Shown here: positions 6,301 to 16,162 of the stretch, piece by piece | Layout: the number at the start of each line of letters is the position of its first letter | How positions within the stretch are numbered: position 1 is the first letter of the stretch | From: UBA1764 sp045616685 | GTDB lineage: Bacteria > Bacillota > Clostridia > Peptostreptococcales > Anaerovoracaceae | Length of the DNA stretch: 64,000 bases | Assembly: GCA_045616685.1 (NCBI GenBank) | Contig: JAZLHF010000022.1 | Span: 124,001 to 188,000, forward strand | Reading direction: 5' to 3' | Notes under the pieces: generated by a model | What the model was told of the DNA's origin: nothing | The model's database searches: none | Seen by the model: the letters and a program-made list of their open reading frames with translations, nothing else | Made by a program: the position numbers and the translations under genes

Positions 6301-7317
6301 TTAGTTTTCTCTATTTTTAAGTATTATTTCTGCCTTTTTTGAGTATTTTTCTTTATTTTGCTCGTCTCCGGCTTCTTCATAAAGTTTTGTCAAAGCAATG
6401 CATGCATCATAATTTGAAGCATCTAAGCTAAGGACCTTCTTAAAGCCTTCAATGGCTTCTTTTAGATGTCCAAGTTCTCTATAAGCCAATCCAAGATAGA
6501 AATGAAGCGGCCACCAGTTTCCATATTGAGAATCAACATAAGGCTCCAAAATCTTAAGCCCAGATTCTAAATCGCCAGTTGTAATTTTATTTACACCCTC
6601 TTCAATCTTTGCAGGATCTTCGAGTTCGGCAACTCTATCTTTAATCTCTTGAACCTCAGGCTTTGTTTTATCAGGGCTAAGTTCAATAAATCTAGTCCAG
6701 ATAAATTGAGCCTTAGAGTATAAAGCCGCGTTTAGATAAGCAAACCCTAAATAGTAATAACTTGGTGCGAACTGTGGGTGTTCAATTATTGACCATTCAT
6801 AATATTCAGTAGCTTCTGACTTAAGAATAGTAATTAACTCTTCAACATCATCTTCACCTTCTAAATCTAAATACCACTCGCGGCATGTGCATGCATATCC
6901 AAAGATGGCCATAGAATTTTTAGAATCAAGCATAAGAGCCATTCTATAATAAGCACAGGCAACTCTAAAATGCCTATCAACAAGTTCGTTAGCTCCATTG
7001 CTACAGAACACCTCTATAAGATGTTCATTAAAGAATTTTGCCATATACTTCATATACTGATTAGCATATGGGAACTTAGTATTTGACCCAATGACCATAG
7101 CCATATTATCAACTATTGAAGATGGATCAATACCATGTTCTTGAAGTTCAACCATATCGGTTGTTCTAAAAGGAACAGCTATACCCTTTAGAAAATCAAT
7201 TCCCATACCATCTAAATAACTGGGAGAAAACTCATCAAACAAAAAGTCTTTTGAATTGCTCTCAAGATATTTACGCAGTCTATCTTCTCTTGTCCTAAAT
7301 TCAGGTATATTTTCCAT
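6301..7317 (-). CDS. TPR-repeat protein
   Basis: A 338-residue soluble protein with tetratricopeptide-like helices, clearest at about 184-217 and 267-302 (HFYLGLAYRELGHLKEAIEGFKKVLSLD). TPR domains mediate protein contacts; no enzymatic motif is visible, so its partner is unknown. The ATG at 7317 overlaps the argS stop by one base and is preceded by GGAGAAG inside argS, so it is translationally coupled to argS. It is the last gene of the long minus-strand run. Confidence 0.75.
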   Translation of the reverse strand: MENIPEFRTREDRLRKYLESNSKDFLFDEFSPSYLDGMGIDFLKGIAVPFRTTDMVELQEHGIDPSSIVDNMAMVIGSNTKFPYANQYMKYMAKFFNEHLIEVFCSNGANELVDRHFRVACAYYRMALMLDSKNSMAIFGYACTCREWYLDLEGEDDVEELITILKSEATEYYEWSIIEHPQFAPSYYYLGFAYLNAALYSKAQFIWTRFIELSPDKTKPEVQEIKDRVAELEDPAKIEEGVNKITTGDLESGLKILEPYVDSQYGNWWPLHFYLGLAYRELGHLKEAIEGFKKVLSLDASNYDACIALTKLYEEAGDEQNKEKYSKKAEIILKNREN

Positions 7318-9029
7318 TACATCTTCTCCGGAGCTTTAATTCCAAGCAAATTAAGACCATTCTTTAAAATTTGCTTTGCGGCCCATGTTAAGAGCAACTT
7401 TGCATTCTTTTCCTTTTCGTCTTCAACGATGATATGCTCATCGTGATAGAACTTATTAAACGCCTGAGCCACATCAATAATATGTCTTGTAACAACTGAA
7501 GGCTCATATTCTTCTCCGGCCTTAATAACAGCATCTGGAAAACGATAAATAAGTTTAACAAGCTCATATGCAGATTCACTTGAGATATAGTTATAATCAA
7601 TATCAGAAAGTGATTTAAGCATCGATTCATCAAAGGCAGCATTGCGAAGTACAGACGCTGCGCGCGCATGAGTGTACTGAACATAAGGACCAGTTTCACC
7701 ATCAAAGTTGAGAACTTTATCCCAGTTAAATACGTAATCTTTAATTCTGCTATTTGAAAGTTCGTTGAACATTACTGCGCCAATACCTACCATTGCGGCA
7801 GTTTCATCAACATTTTCTGTATTAACGTTCTTTTCTAAGATAATTTCTTTAGTCTTTTCAACAGCCTTATTAAGTACATCCTCAAGGAATATAACGCGAC
7901 CGTCTCTTGTTGACATAGTTCCATCTTCCATTGATACAAGCCCAAATGGAATATGAACGCAATCTTTATACCAGTCATAGCCCATAAGTTCAAGAACCTT
8001 GAACCACTGCTGGAAGTGAAGATTCTGCTGCGATGCAACTACATAGATGCACTTTGCAAAATTGTAGGTGCTCTTACGATAAAATGCTGCGGCGATATCA
8101 CGAGTGATATAAAGTGAAGACCCATCGCTCTTGGTAATTAATGCCGGAGCCATACCATATTCATCAAGGTCAACAATTTGTGCACCCTGTGATTCTTTAA
8201 GTAAACCTTTAGCCTTTAATTCATCAAGAACTGCTGGCATTTTATCCGAATAGAAAGATTCACCATTGTATGAATCAAACTTAATTCCAAGCATGTCATA
8301 TACGCGGCTAAACTCCTTTAATGATTCAGATCTAAACCACTGCCAAAGTTCAACTTCTTCTTTTTCACCATGTTCAAGCTTAGTAAAAGTCTCACGGGCT
8401 TCATCTTCAAGGCCTGGATTATCTTCTGCTTCCTTGTGAAATTTTACATAGTATGAAAGCAGTGATTTAATAGGCTCTTTCTTAACATCTTCTTCGCTAC
8501 CCCATTTTCTATATGCAACAATCATCTTACCAAACTGTGTACCATAGTCACCAAGATGATTAATCCTTACAACATCATATCCAAGTGCATCGTAAATTTT
8601 ATAAATAGAGTTACCTATTACAGTACTTCTAATATGGCCAATATGAAAAGGTTTTGCGATATTAGGAGAGCTATATTCAACAATAACTTTCTTACCCTCG
8701 CCAATATTGGTATTGCCAAATTTATTGCCAGAGCCTGCAACAGCTTCAAGTGTCAACTTTGAGAATGCATTCTTGTCGATAAACATATTTACATATGCAT
8801 TAACGTTTTCAACCTTTGTGAAAAGATTACTAGAGAGCTTTTCCTTTAGCTCAGTCGCAATCATAGGTGGGGCTTTATGCAATTCCTTTGCAAGCTTAAA
8901 GCAAGGGAATGCATAATCGCCCATTGTGCTTTCCTGAGGAATTTCAATCATTGATTCAATCTCTTCTACTGTTAAGAAGTCGATATTATCTTTTAATAAT
9001 TTTGCGATTTCGTTTTTAATGCTAATCAT
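7317..9029 (-). CDS. argS: Arginyl-tRNA synthetase
   Basis: A 570-residue class I aminoacyl-tRNA synthetase that charges tRNA-Arg in the cytoplasm. It has the N-terminal Add-1 domain, the HIGH motif (SPNIAKPFHIGHIRS, about 122-136), MSTRDG near 371 in the KMSKS position, and the C-terminal DALR anticodon-binding domain (ARAASVLRN, then a helical end). Length is normal for the family. The start overlaps the mutS2 stop (ATGA) with no strong ribosome site, indicating coupled translation. Confidence 0.95.
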   Translation of the reverse strand: MISIKNEIAKLLKDNIDFLTVEEIESMIEIPQESTMGDYAFPCFKLAKELHKAPPMIATELKEKLSSNLFTKVENVNAYVNMFIDKNAFSKLTLEAVAGSGNKFGNTNIGEGKKVIVEYSSPNIAKPFHIGHIRSTVIGNSIYKIYDALGYDVVRINHLGDYGTQFGKMIVAYRKWGSEEDVKKEPIKSLLSYYVKFHKEAEDNPGLEDEARETFTKLEHGEKEEVELWQWFRSESLKEFSRVYDMLGIKFDSYNGESFYSDKMPAVLDELKAKGLLKESQGAQIVDLDEYGMAPALITKSDGSSLYITRDIAAAFYRKSTYNFAKCIYVVASQQNLHFQQWFKVLELMGYDWYKDCVHIPFGLVSMEDGTMSTRDGRVIFLEDVLNKAVEKTKEIILEKNVNTENVDETAAMVGIGAVMFNELSNSRIKDYVFNWDKVLNFDGETGPYVQYTHARAASVLRNAAFDESMLKSLSDIDYNYISSESAYELVKLIYRFPDAVIKAGEEYEPSVVTRHIIDVAQAFNKFYHDEHIIVEDEKEKNAKLLLTWAAKQILKNGLNLLGIKAPEKM

Positions 9030-11365
9030 TTTTTCAATGTTACGACCGTAACGCCGTCGCCGCCCTCTTTATATTCACCGTTTCTAATTGATTTAACGTT
9101 TTTATTTTTCTTAAGCATCTGCCCAAGGCCATCGCGAAGAATTCCAGCACCACGACCATGAATTATTTGTACCGTTTCAAGCCCTGCTAAGAAAGCATCA
9201 TCAATATATTTATCAACTTCAATCTCAGCTTCATCAAGGCTCTTTCCAATAACATTAATTGACATTGGAACAGACATTGATTTAGTCTTCGCAAGTTTTG
9301 AATATTTTACCTTAGTGCGTTCTTTTTCTGTTACATTCTCTTGAACCAATGTAATTCCTGATAGATTGACGCTCAGTTTCATAGCACCAATCTGAATCAT
9401 CAGATTGCCCTTATCATCAGGAAGTGAGAGCACTGTTCCTTTTTCGCCAATGGACAAAACATTTACTCTAACGCCAAGTTCAATTTCATCCGCTGTCGGA
9501 GGATCAGGATTTTCTTCAGAAATTCCACGTGGAGCATACTTTTTTTTCTTATTTCTGATGCTCTTCTTTACCTCTTCGATATCTTTATTATTTATTGCCT
9601 TTTGAACTTCTTTTGCAGTAGCTTCTGCATCTTCTAATATTTCTTTAGCTTTTGCTTTGGCGTCTTCAAGAAGCTCTTCTTTTTTATTCTTTAATCTATC
9701 TTCAAGCTCGTCAATTTTTGCTTTTTCTTTCTCAATTTCAGCCCTAAGCCTTTCTGCTAGCTCGCGCTCGTTTTCGGCAGCCTTTTTATCATCCGCAATT
9801 GATGTAAGAACATCCTCAAAAGCAATATCGCCTTTTTCAAGGAAAGTCTTTGCCTTCTCAATTATCGCATCGCTAAGCCCAAGTTTTTTAGAAATCTCAA
9901 AAGCATTTGACTTGCCTGGAACTCCGACAATAAGTCTATATGTTGGAGACAGTGTTTCTACATCAAATTCCATTGATGCATTCTGTACACCTTCAGTAGA
10001 AATTGCATATTTTTTTAATTCCGTATAGTGTGTTGTCGCAATTGTTTTGGCGCCAAGATTATACAGTTTTTCAAGAACTGATATGGCCAGAGCCGCACCT
10101 TCAGTAGGATCAGTTCCTGCTCCAAGTTCGTCAAGAAGAACAAGACAATCCGAATTAGCTCCCTTAGTAATTTCAACAATATTTTTCATATGAGAGCTGA
10201 ATGTTGAAAGGCTCTGTTCGATACTTTGTTCATCACCTATATCAGCATAAATATTTCTAAAAATTGGAAGGCTTGTACCATAATTTGTTGGCACAAACAA
10301 GCCAGCCTGAGCCATCAAACACATAAGTCCAACTGTCTTTAAAGTTACTGTTTTTCCACCTGTATTTGGCCCTGTAACAACTAATGTGTCGTAATCTTTG
10401 CCCAATTCAATATCGATAGGAACTACCGTCTTTGGGTCAATTAGCGGGTGTCTGCCCTTTTTTATAGATATATATCCTTTTGTATTAATTTCTGGACGGC
10501 TAGCATGCATATTACAAGCAAGTTTACCCTTTGCAAAAAGATAATCAAGTTTAAATAAAATCTCCTGGTTAGCCTTAATTGCAAGTTCTTCACGACCAAC
10601 CCAAGAAGAAAGTTCTTCTAAGATTCGTTGAATTTCTTTTTGCTCTGCAAGCTCAAGTTCACGAAGTTCATTGTTCATATTTACGATTACTTGAGGCTCA
10701 ACAAATAACGTTGCTCCACTAGCAGACTGATCATGAACAATCCCAGAAATCTGATTCTTGTGTTCCTGCTTTACAGGAATTACATACCTTCCTTGCCGCA
10801 TTGTTACTACGGCGTCTTGAAGAAAGGTCTTGTTTTCACTTGAGTTTGCTATTGAACCAAGCTTTGCACGAATTGCTTCGTTCTGTTTAATGATTGCTTT
10901 TCTAATTCTTTTTAATTCTGGGCTCGCAGAATCAGTCATTTCATCTTCAGTTAAGATGCATCTGGTAATCTCTTCATAGAGTCTATCTAAAACGCAAATC
11001 GCCGAAACTAAGCCATCAACACGGGCTAAGCTCGGCAAGTCATTACTTAAGAATTTTTTTGTTTCATTTGCAGATCTTAAATTATAAGCAACTTGAAGGA
11101 GCTGTCTCATAGTGAGATTCCCCTCTTTTGCAGCTAAATGTGCCACTCCGGAAATATCATAAAAGTTTCCGAGCGGAGGTGTGCCTTTGCGCATGATAAC
11201 AGTAACAGCTTCTTCAGTTCCCTGAAGTTCATCTGTTATCCAAAGTGGCTTATAGCTTGGATGCAACTTGAGTGCTGCTTCGCGCGTCATCTGCGAACAG
11301 CACTCTGCTGCAAGTTTTTCTATAATCTTGCCATATTCAAGTATTTCAAGGGTACGCTTATCCAT
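9026..11365 (-). CDS. mutS2: MutS2 (RqcU-type ATPase with Smr domain)
   Basis: A 779-residue protein with a MutS-like core, Walker A GPNTGGKT near residue 335, Walker B LVLLDELGAGTDP, a long coiled coil at about 510-600 and a C-terminal Smr nuclease-type domain with IIHGRGAG near 735. MutS2 lacks the mismatch-recognition domain; in Firmicutes it acts on collided ribosomes and in recombination control. The ATG directly follows the zapA stop codon (GATTAAATG), so it belongs to the zapA-mutS2-argS-TPR run. Confidence 0.94.
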   Translation of the reverse strand: MDKRTLEILEYGKIIEKLAAECCSQMTREAALKLHPSYKPLWITDELQGTEEAVTVIMRKGTPPLGNFYDISGVAHLAAKEGNLTMRQLLQVAYNLRSANETKKFLSNDLPSLARVDGLVSAICVLDRLYEEITRCILTEDEMTDSASPELKRIRKAIIKQNEAIRAKLGSIANSSENKTFLQDAVVTMRQGRYVIPVKQEHKNQISGIVHDQSASGATLFVEPQVIVNMNNELRELELAEQKEIQRILEELSSWVGREELAIKANQEILFKLDYLFAKGKLACNMHASRPEINTKGYISIKKGRHPLIDPKTVVPIDIELGKDYDTLVVTGPNTGGKTVTLKTVGLMCLMAQAGLFVPTNYGTSLPIFRNIYADIGDEQSIEQSLSTFSSHMKNIVEITKGANSDCLVLLDELGAGTDPTEGAALAISVLEKLYNLGAKTIATTHYTELKKYAISTEGVQNASMEFDVETLSPTYRLIVGVPGKSNAFEISKKLGLSDAIIEKAKTFLEKGDIAFEDVLTSIADDKKAAENERELAERLRAEIEKEKAKIDELEDRLKNKKEELLEDAKAKAKEILEDAEATAKEVQKAINNKDIEEVKKSIRNKKKKYAPRGISEENPDPPTADEIELGVRVNVLSIGEKGTVLSLPDDKGNLMIQIGAMKLSVNLSGITLVQENVTEKERTKVKYSKLAKTKSMSVPMSINVIGKSLDEAEIEVDKYIDDAFLAGLETVQIIHGRGAGILRDGLGQMLKKNKNVKSIRNGEYKEGGDGVTVVTLKK

Positions 11366-11830
11366 TTAATCTTTAGATGCCTGTCTTCTAAGAGTTTCCA
11401 TCTCGTTCTTTAAATGAATGTTTTCCATTTGGATATCAAAGAAACTGCTTTCGATATCTCTGCATTTTGCTTCGAGTTCATGAATAAGTTTCTGAGATTC
11501 TTCAGGGACACTCTTTGTGTTTTCAAGCTGAGTTGTAAGTTCATCGATTCTTGTTCTAAGAACTTCGTTATAACTTGCTGATTGGGTAAGCTTTTCATTT
11601 AAATCTGCAAGCAGTCTATCCTTTGCTTTAGCATCGTCTATGTCAAAAGCGATATTTAAAGCAGCAAGTACAGCTATATCAGAAACGGGTCCTTTATAGC
11701 CCATTGCTATCTTCTGCATCTCTTCATCTACAATGCTTGCAAGTTTAATGATGTTTTCTTTTGGAATGTCTCCGTGAATAGAATATTCTTGTCCATAAAT
11801 CTTAACAGATACGCTGTTTCTATTCTCCAT
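11366..11830 (-). CDS. zapA: Cell division protein ZapA
   Basis: A 154-residue protein. Residues 1-75 match the ZapA domain (VKIYGQEYSIHGD..., then VSDIAVLAALNIAFDI), which bundles FtsZ filaments at the division ring. Residues 75-150 form a coiled coil, longer than in the smallest ZapA proteins. The ATG at 11830 follows AGAGAGGAAAAGCC. It sits between pheT and mutS2, an order often seen in Clostridia. Confidence 0.88.
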   Translation of the reverse strand: MENRNSVSVKIYGQEYSIHGDIPKENIIKLASIVDEEMQKIAMGYKGPVSDIAVLAALNIAFDIDDAKAKDRLLADLNEKLTQSASYNEVLRTRIDELTTQLENTKSVPEESQKLIHELEAKCRDIESSFFDIQMENIHLKNEMETLRRQASKD

Positions 11831-11842
11831 GGCTTTTCCTCT

Positions 11843-14278
11843 CTACATTTCTCTTAATACTGCGTTATATTCATCCTTAAGTGCGATGAGCATCTTAGAA
11901 TTAAGATCATTTACTTCTTCTTCCTTGAGTGTTCTGTCTGCCCTTCTGTACACAAGTGAAAATGCAACTGATTTGAATCCCGGAAGAACTGGAGCTCCTC
12001 TATATACATCGAAGAGCGTTACATTTTCAAGAAGTTCTGCTGTGTGCATTTTAATTGCTGCTTCAAGTTCAGCAACTGTAACTTCTTCTTTAACAACCAT
12101 TGCAAAGTCTCTTACCATTGCAGGATACTTTGGAAGTGGTGTGTATCTATGTTCAGTGCTTGCAAGTTCTTCAACATTAGCAAATTCAAGCTCTGCCGCA
12201 TACACTCTTGTATCAATACCATAGTTTCCTGTAACTTCTGGATGAAGCTCACCAAGAACGCCAATTGGCATTCCGTCCTTAAAGATGTTTGCGCATCTTC
12301 CTGGGTGGAATGTCTTTGTTTCTGTATCTGCAACAAATTCGAGATTATCAATTCCAAGGTTCTTTAAAAGCTCAACTACTGTTCCTTTAATTGTATAGAA
12401 CGACTCTTCTTCACCATAGCATGCGATACAAAGAATATCTTTTTCTTCAGGAAGAACGCCAGAGTCGCCCTTTCCATTATTGATAAATGTATTGCCAAGT
12501 TCAAATCCTCTTACAGGACCATTCTTTCTGTTATAGTTTGTAGAAAGAACTTCAAGCATGTTAGGAAGAATTGTTGTTCTCATAACTGATGTCTCTTCTC
12601 CGAGAGGATTGAGGAGCTTAACGAACTGTCTCTTGTATGAATCTTCATTAAGTGAAATCTTATCTACCGCCTTTGGTGATACGAAACTATAAGTCTGGAA
12701 TTCATCAAATCCCATTCCGATAAGCGCATTCTTTGTAATATTTCTAAGTCCTTGAACGTAAGAAATTTTTGCTTCATCATTTGTCTTTGGAATAGTTACA
12801 GGGAGCTTATCATAGCCATACATTCTTGCAACCTCTTCGACATAATCCTCTTCAATATTTAAGTCCTGTCGAACTGTTGGGGGAGTAACTGTAATGATAT
12901 CTCCATCAAGGCTTGCATCCATTTCAAGATTCTTTAAATATCCAAGCATCTGATCGCCCGGAATATTGATTCCAAGGACGTGATTGATTCTAGATACTCT
13001 AATCTTTAGTGTTGTTGCCTTTTCTGGATTTGGATATACATCAACATCTCCAGTAAGAACTGTGCCAGCCCCAAGCTGCTCAACTAAGTAGCAGAATCTG
13101 TCGCATGCATCCTTTGCAAGATTTGGATCAATACCTTTTTCAAATCTTCCTGAAGCTTCAGTTCTATGGTTAAGTTCTTTGCTGCTCTTTCTAATGGAAT
13201 CCCCATTGAAGTTTGCAGATTCTACAAGAACCATATTTGTGTCAGAAGCGATTTCAGAATCAAGTCCCCCCATAATTCCTGCAATTGCAAGAGGGCCCTC
13301 TGTATCGTTAATCATCAAAATATTATCTGACAATTCTCTTTCTACTCCATCAAGAGTTGTGAACTTATCACCCTTCTTTGCTGTATCAACGATAATTTTG
13401 CCGCCCTTGACCGTTCTAATATCGAAAGCGTGCAATGGCTGACCATATTCAAGCATTACATAGTTTGTGATATCTACGATGTTGTTAATAGGTCTCATTC
13501 CGGCAAGCATTAAGCGCTGCTGCATCCACCATGGGGACTGTTCAATCTTTATATCTTTTATTACTCTGCAGCAATAACGTTTGCAAAGTTCTGGCTTTTT
13601 AATTTCAACATGGATGTAATCTTCAGATTTTTCCGGAGAGACCTTTTTGCATTCCGTTTCAGGATACTTGAAAGAAGTACCAAATGTTGCAGCGCTTTCT
13701 CGTGCGATACCAATCATTGATAAACAATCAGGTCTATTTGGTGTAATCTCGAAATCAACTGTAGGAAGTTCAATTCCTAAAGCTTCAATGATAAGGGTAC
13801 CAGGAACGAAGCATTCATCGTCTAAGAGCCAGAGTCCTTCTCTATCCCTCATTGGGACAATTTTATCTGGAAAACCGAGCTCCCCACAGCCACACATCAT
13901 ACCGTTTGACTGAACATCTCTAAGTTTGCCAGCTGTAATCTTTACTCCGCCCTCTACCTTTGGCTGTCCATGAAGTGGTCCAGGTACTGTAGATCCATCA
14001 AGTGCTACGGCAACCTTGTCACCAACTTTCATATTATTTGCGCCTGTTACGATTTGTACAGGACCATTTCCACAATCAACTTGGCAAATAACGAGTTTAT
14101 CTGCATTTGGATGTGGATCAATCGATAAGATTTTACCAACAACAACCTTATCAATGTTCTTATCCCAGTAATCTATTGTTTCGAGGTTAGTTCCTGAAAG
14201 AACCATACCATCGACCCAATCTTGAACCGGCATATCAACCGGTGTATATTCTTTAAGCCATTTAATTGGAACTAACAT
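11843..14278 (-). CDS. pheT: Phenylalanyl-tRNA synthetase beta chain
   Basis: An 811-residue subunit with the N-terminal tRNA-binding (EMAP-like) domain at about 40-150, the B3/B4 editing domain, the B5 domain and a C-terminal FDX-ACB domain at about 715-811 (KYPAMVRDFAMVV...). It pairs with PheS in the alpha2-beta2 enzyme that charges tRNA-Phe and removes mischarged Tyr. It follows pheS after 11 nt. No T-box is visible upstream of the pair. Confidence 0.95.
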   Translation of the reverse strand: MLVPIKWLKEYTPVDMPVQDWVDGMVLSGTNLETIDYWDKNIDKVVVGKILSIDPHPNADKLVICQVDCGNGPVQIVTGANNMKVGDKVAVALDGSTVPGPLHGQPKVEGGVKITAGKLRDVQSNGMMCGCGELGFPDKIVPMRDREGLWLLDDECFVPGTLIIEALGIELPTVDFEITPNRPDCLSMIGIARESAATFGTSFKYPETECKKVSPEKSEDYIHVEIKKPELCKRYCCRVIKDIKIEQSPWWMQQRLMLAGMRPINNIVDITNYVMLEYGQPLHAFDIRTVKGGKIIVDTAKKGDKFTTLDGVERELSDNILMINDTEGPLAIAGIMGGLDSEIASDTNMVLVESANFNGDSIRKSSKELNHRTEASGRFEKGIDPNLAKDACDRFCYLVEQLGAGTVLTGDVDVYPNPEKATTLKIRVSRINHVLGINIPGDQMLGYLKNLEMDASLDGDIITVTPPTVRQDLNIEEDYVEEVARMYGYDKLPVTIPKTNDEAKISYVQGLRNITKNALIGMGFDEFQTYSFVSPKAVDKISLNEDSYKRQFVKLLNPLGEETSVMRTTILPNMLEVLSTNYNRKNGPVRGFELGNTFINNGKGDSGVLPEEKDILCIACYGEEESFYTIKGTVVELLKNLGIDNLEFVADTETKTFHPGRCANIFKDGMPIGVLGELHPEVTGNYGIDTRVYAAELEFANVEELASTEHRYTPLPKYPAMVRDFAMVVKEEVTVAELEAAIKMHTAELLENVTLFDVYRGAPVLPGFKSVAFSLVYRRADRTLKEEEVNDLNSKMLIALKDEYNAVLREM

Positions 14279-14289
14279 GTTTTGCCTCC

Positions 14290-15312
14290 CTACTTAAACT
14301 GTTCAATGAAACGAACATCGTTTTCATAAAGAAGACGAATGTCGTCTACCCCATACTTGAGCATAGCAATTCTTTCTACGCCCATACCGAAAGCAAAACC
14401 AGTATATTTTTCAGTATCGATTCCGCCAACCTTAAGCACATTTGGATGAACCATTCCGCAACCTAAGATTTCAATCCAACCACTGCCTTTGCAAACGTTG
14501 CATCCCTTTCCGCCACACTTGAAGCAGCTAACATCCATTTCTGCGCTTGGTTCTGTGAACGGGAAGTGATGTGGGCGGAACTTTGTCTGAACTTCAGATC
14601 CGAACATCTGCTTAGCAAATGAATCGAGAACACCCTTAAGGTCTGCCATTGTAATTCCTTCGCCAACGACAAGTCCTTCAACCTGATGGAACATTGGTGA
14701 ATGAGTTGCATCTGGAGTATCACATCTAAAGCATCTGCCCGGAGCGATAACCTTAATAGGTGGTTTTTGTTTTTCTAATGTTCTTACCTGAACACATGAT
14801 GTCTGTGTCCTAAGGAGAACATCATCTGTGATATAGAATGTATCAGTAATATCACGAGCTGGATGGTTTGGTCCAGCATTAAGAGCATCAAAATTATTAA
14901 ATACCGTTTCAACTTCTGGTCCTTCTGCAACAGAAAATCCCATACTCATGAACACCTTAGTAATTTCATCAATTGTGATAGAAATTAAATGCTTCGTTCC
15001 TAAAGGTTTAGCTATACCAGGTTCGGTAACATCAATCTTTTCAGCAGCAAATTCTGCTTGCTTTTTTAATTCTTTAAAATGACTGATTTGTTCATTAATT
15101 TTTGTTTCGATTTCATTGCGAGCCTTATTCGCTGCAGCACCAAATGTTTTTCTTTCTTCTGGTGTTAAATCTTTCATGCCCTTCATAAGTTCTGTAAGAG
15201 CACCCTTTTTACCTAAGATTTTTACTCTTAAATCTTCAGCATCTTCTAAAGAGGAAATTGCTTCGGCATTTTTCAATGCTTCTTGCATAACACTCTTAAG
15301 TTTATCAATCAT
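14290..15312 (-). CDS. pheS: Phenylalanyl-tRNA synthetase alpha chain
   Basis: A 340-residue class II synthetase subunit: N-terminal coiled coil (1-85), then the catalytic core with FRCDTPDATHSPMFHQVEGLVV (motif 2 region) and GFAFGMGVERIAML (motif 3). The CxxC pairs (CFKCGGKGCNVC) are common in Clostridia. I place the start at 15312 because AAGGAG lies just before it, inside the end of the upstream methyltransferase gene; seven extra codons upstream lack a ribosome site. The 8-nt overlap with that gene suggests coupled translation. Confidence 0.93.
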   Translation of the reverse strand: MIDKLKSVMQEALKNAEAISSLEDAEDLRVKILGKKGALTELMKGMKDLTPEERKTFGAAANKARNEIETKINEQISHFKELKKQAEFAAEKIDVTEPGIAKPLGTKHLISITIDEITKVFMSMGFSVAEGPEVETVFNNFDALNAGPNHPARDITDTFYITDDVLLRTQTSCVQVRTLEKQKPPIKVIAPGRCFRCDTPDATHSPMFHQVEGLVVGEGITMADLKGVLDSFAKQMFGSEVQTKFRPHHFPFTEPSAEMDVSCFKCGGKGCNVCKGSGWIEILGCGMVHPNVLKVGGIDTEKYTGFAFGMGVERIAMLKYGVDDIRLLYENDVRFIEQFK

Positions 15313-16105
15313 GTCTTTGTCTCCTTGATTCAAACATTATTATTCCAGAGGCCACAGCTACATTTAAGCTTTCTGTCTTGCCTTCCATTGGAATACTAAT
15401 TATTTCATCGGCGCCATCAAGAATTTCTTGAGATGCGCCGTTACCTTCATTGCTAACAACTATTGCAGCGTTCTTTTTAAGATCCGCTTTATAATAAACT
15501 GTGCTACCCGCCATTGCTGTTGCGAATACTTTTTTGCCATTAGCTTTAAGTAAAGCCAAGCAATCATTTGGGCTTTCAATAAAGATTATCGGAAATCGTT
15601 CTGTTGCACCACTTGCTGCACGAACAGCTTTTGGTGAAAATGGATCCCCACTACCTTTAATTACAACTGCTCCACCCATGCCAGCGGCCTCAGCCGTGCG
15701 CAATAGCGTTCCAATATTGCCAGGGTCTTGAACTCGATCAATTACGATTAAGTTCTTGTCTGCACAATTTCCAAGGAAACTTTCTCTTGAATGCTGTGGC
15801 TTTTCAAGAACGGCAAGAATTCCTTGCGGAGTTTCGGTTTGTGAGACTTTGGTATAGACACTGTCGCTTACTTCATAGACGGCTAAGCCTTGTGCATCTG
15901 CATTGTCCGCAATTTCTCGTGCTTCATCAGATGTAGACTCAGCCCTCAGAAAGATGAATCGCGCCTTTCCGCTATTTTCTAGCGCTTCACTAATCATGTT
16001 TGGACCTTCAAGAATGTATAGTCCTTCACGATCACGATACTTCTTTTCCGAAAGACTTGCAGCCATCTTAACTATTTGATTGTCTAAAGATGTTATAGTC
16101 TTCAT
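15305..16105 (-). CDS. TrmH/SpoU-family RNA 2'-O-methyltransferase
   Basis: A 266-residue protein with an N-terminal substrate-binding domain (residues 1-95) and a C-terminal SPOUT knot: VIDRVQDPGNIGTLLRTAEAAG (motif 1), IVVSNEGNGAS (motif 2) and ISIPMEGKTESLNVAVASGI (motif 3). Family members methylate ribose in 23S rRNA or tRNA using SAM. RlmB-like is likely but the exact site cannot be read from sequence. It follows the ftsZ terminator and leads into pheS. Confidence 0.88.
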   Translation of the reverse strand: MKTITSLDNQIVKMAASLSEKKYRDREGLYILEGPNMISEALENSGKARFIFLRAESTSDEAREIADNADAQGLAVYEVSDSVYTKVSQTETPQGILAVLEKPQHSRESFLGNCADKNLIVIDRVQDPGNIGTLLRTAEAAGMGGAVVIKGSGDPFSPKAVRAASGATERFPIIFIESPNDCLALLKANGKKVFATAMAGSTVYYKADLKKNAAIVVSNEGNGASQEILDGADEIISIPMEGKTESLNVAVASGIIMFESRRQRHD

Positions 16106-16115
16106 TTACCTTTTC

Positions 16116-16150
16116 AAAAAATATAGGGGCGAGACTAGCCCGCCCCTATA
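16116..16150 (-). terminator. Terminator after ftsZ
   Basis: TATAGGGGCG (16122-16131) pairs with CGCCCCTATA (16141-16150), followed on the minus strand by TTTTTTG. It separates ftsZ from the methyltransferase-pheST genes. Confidence 0.85.
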
Positions 16151-16162
16151 GGTTAAGCTTTA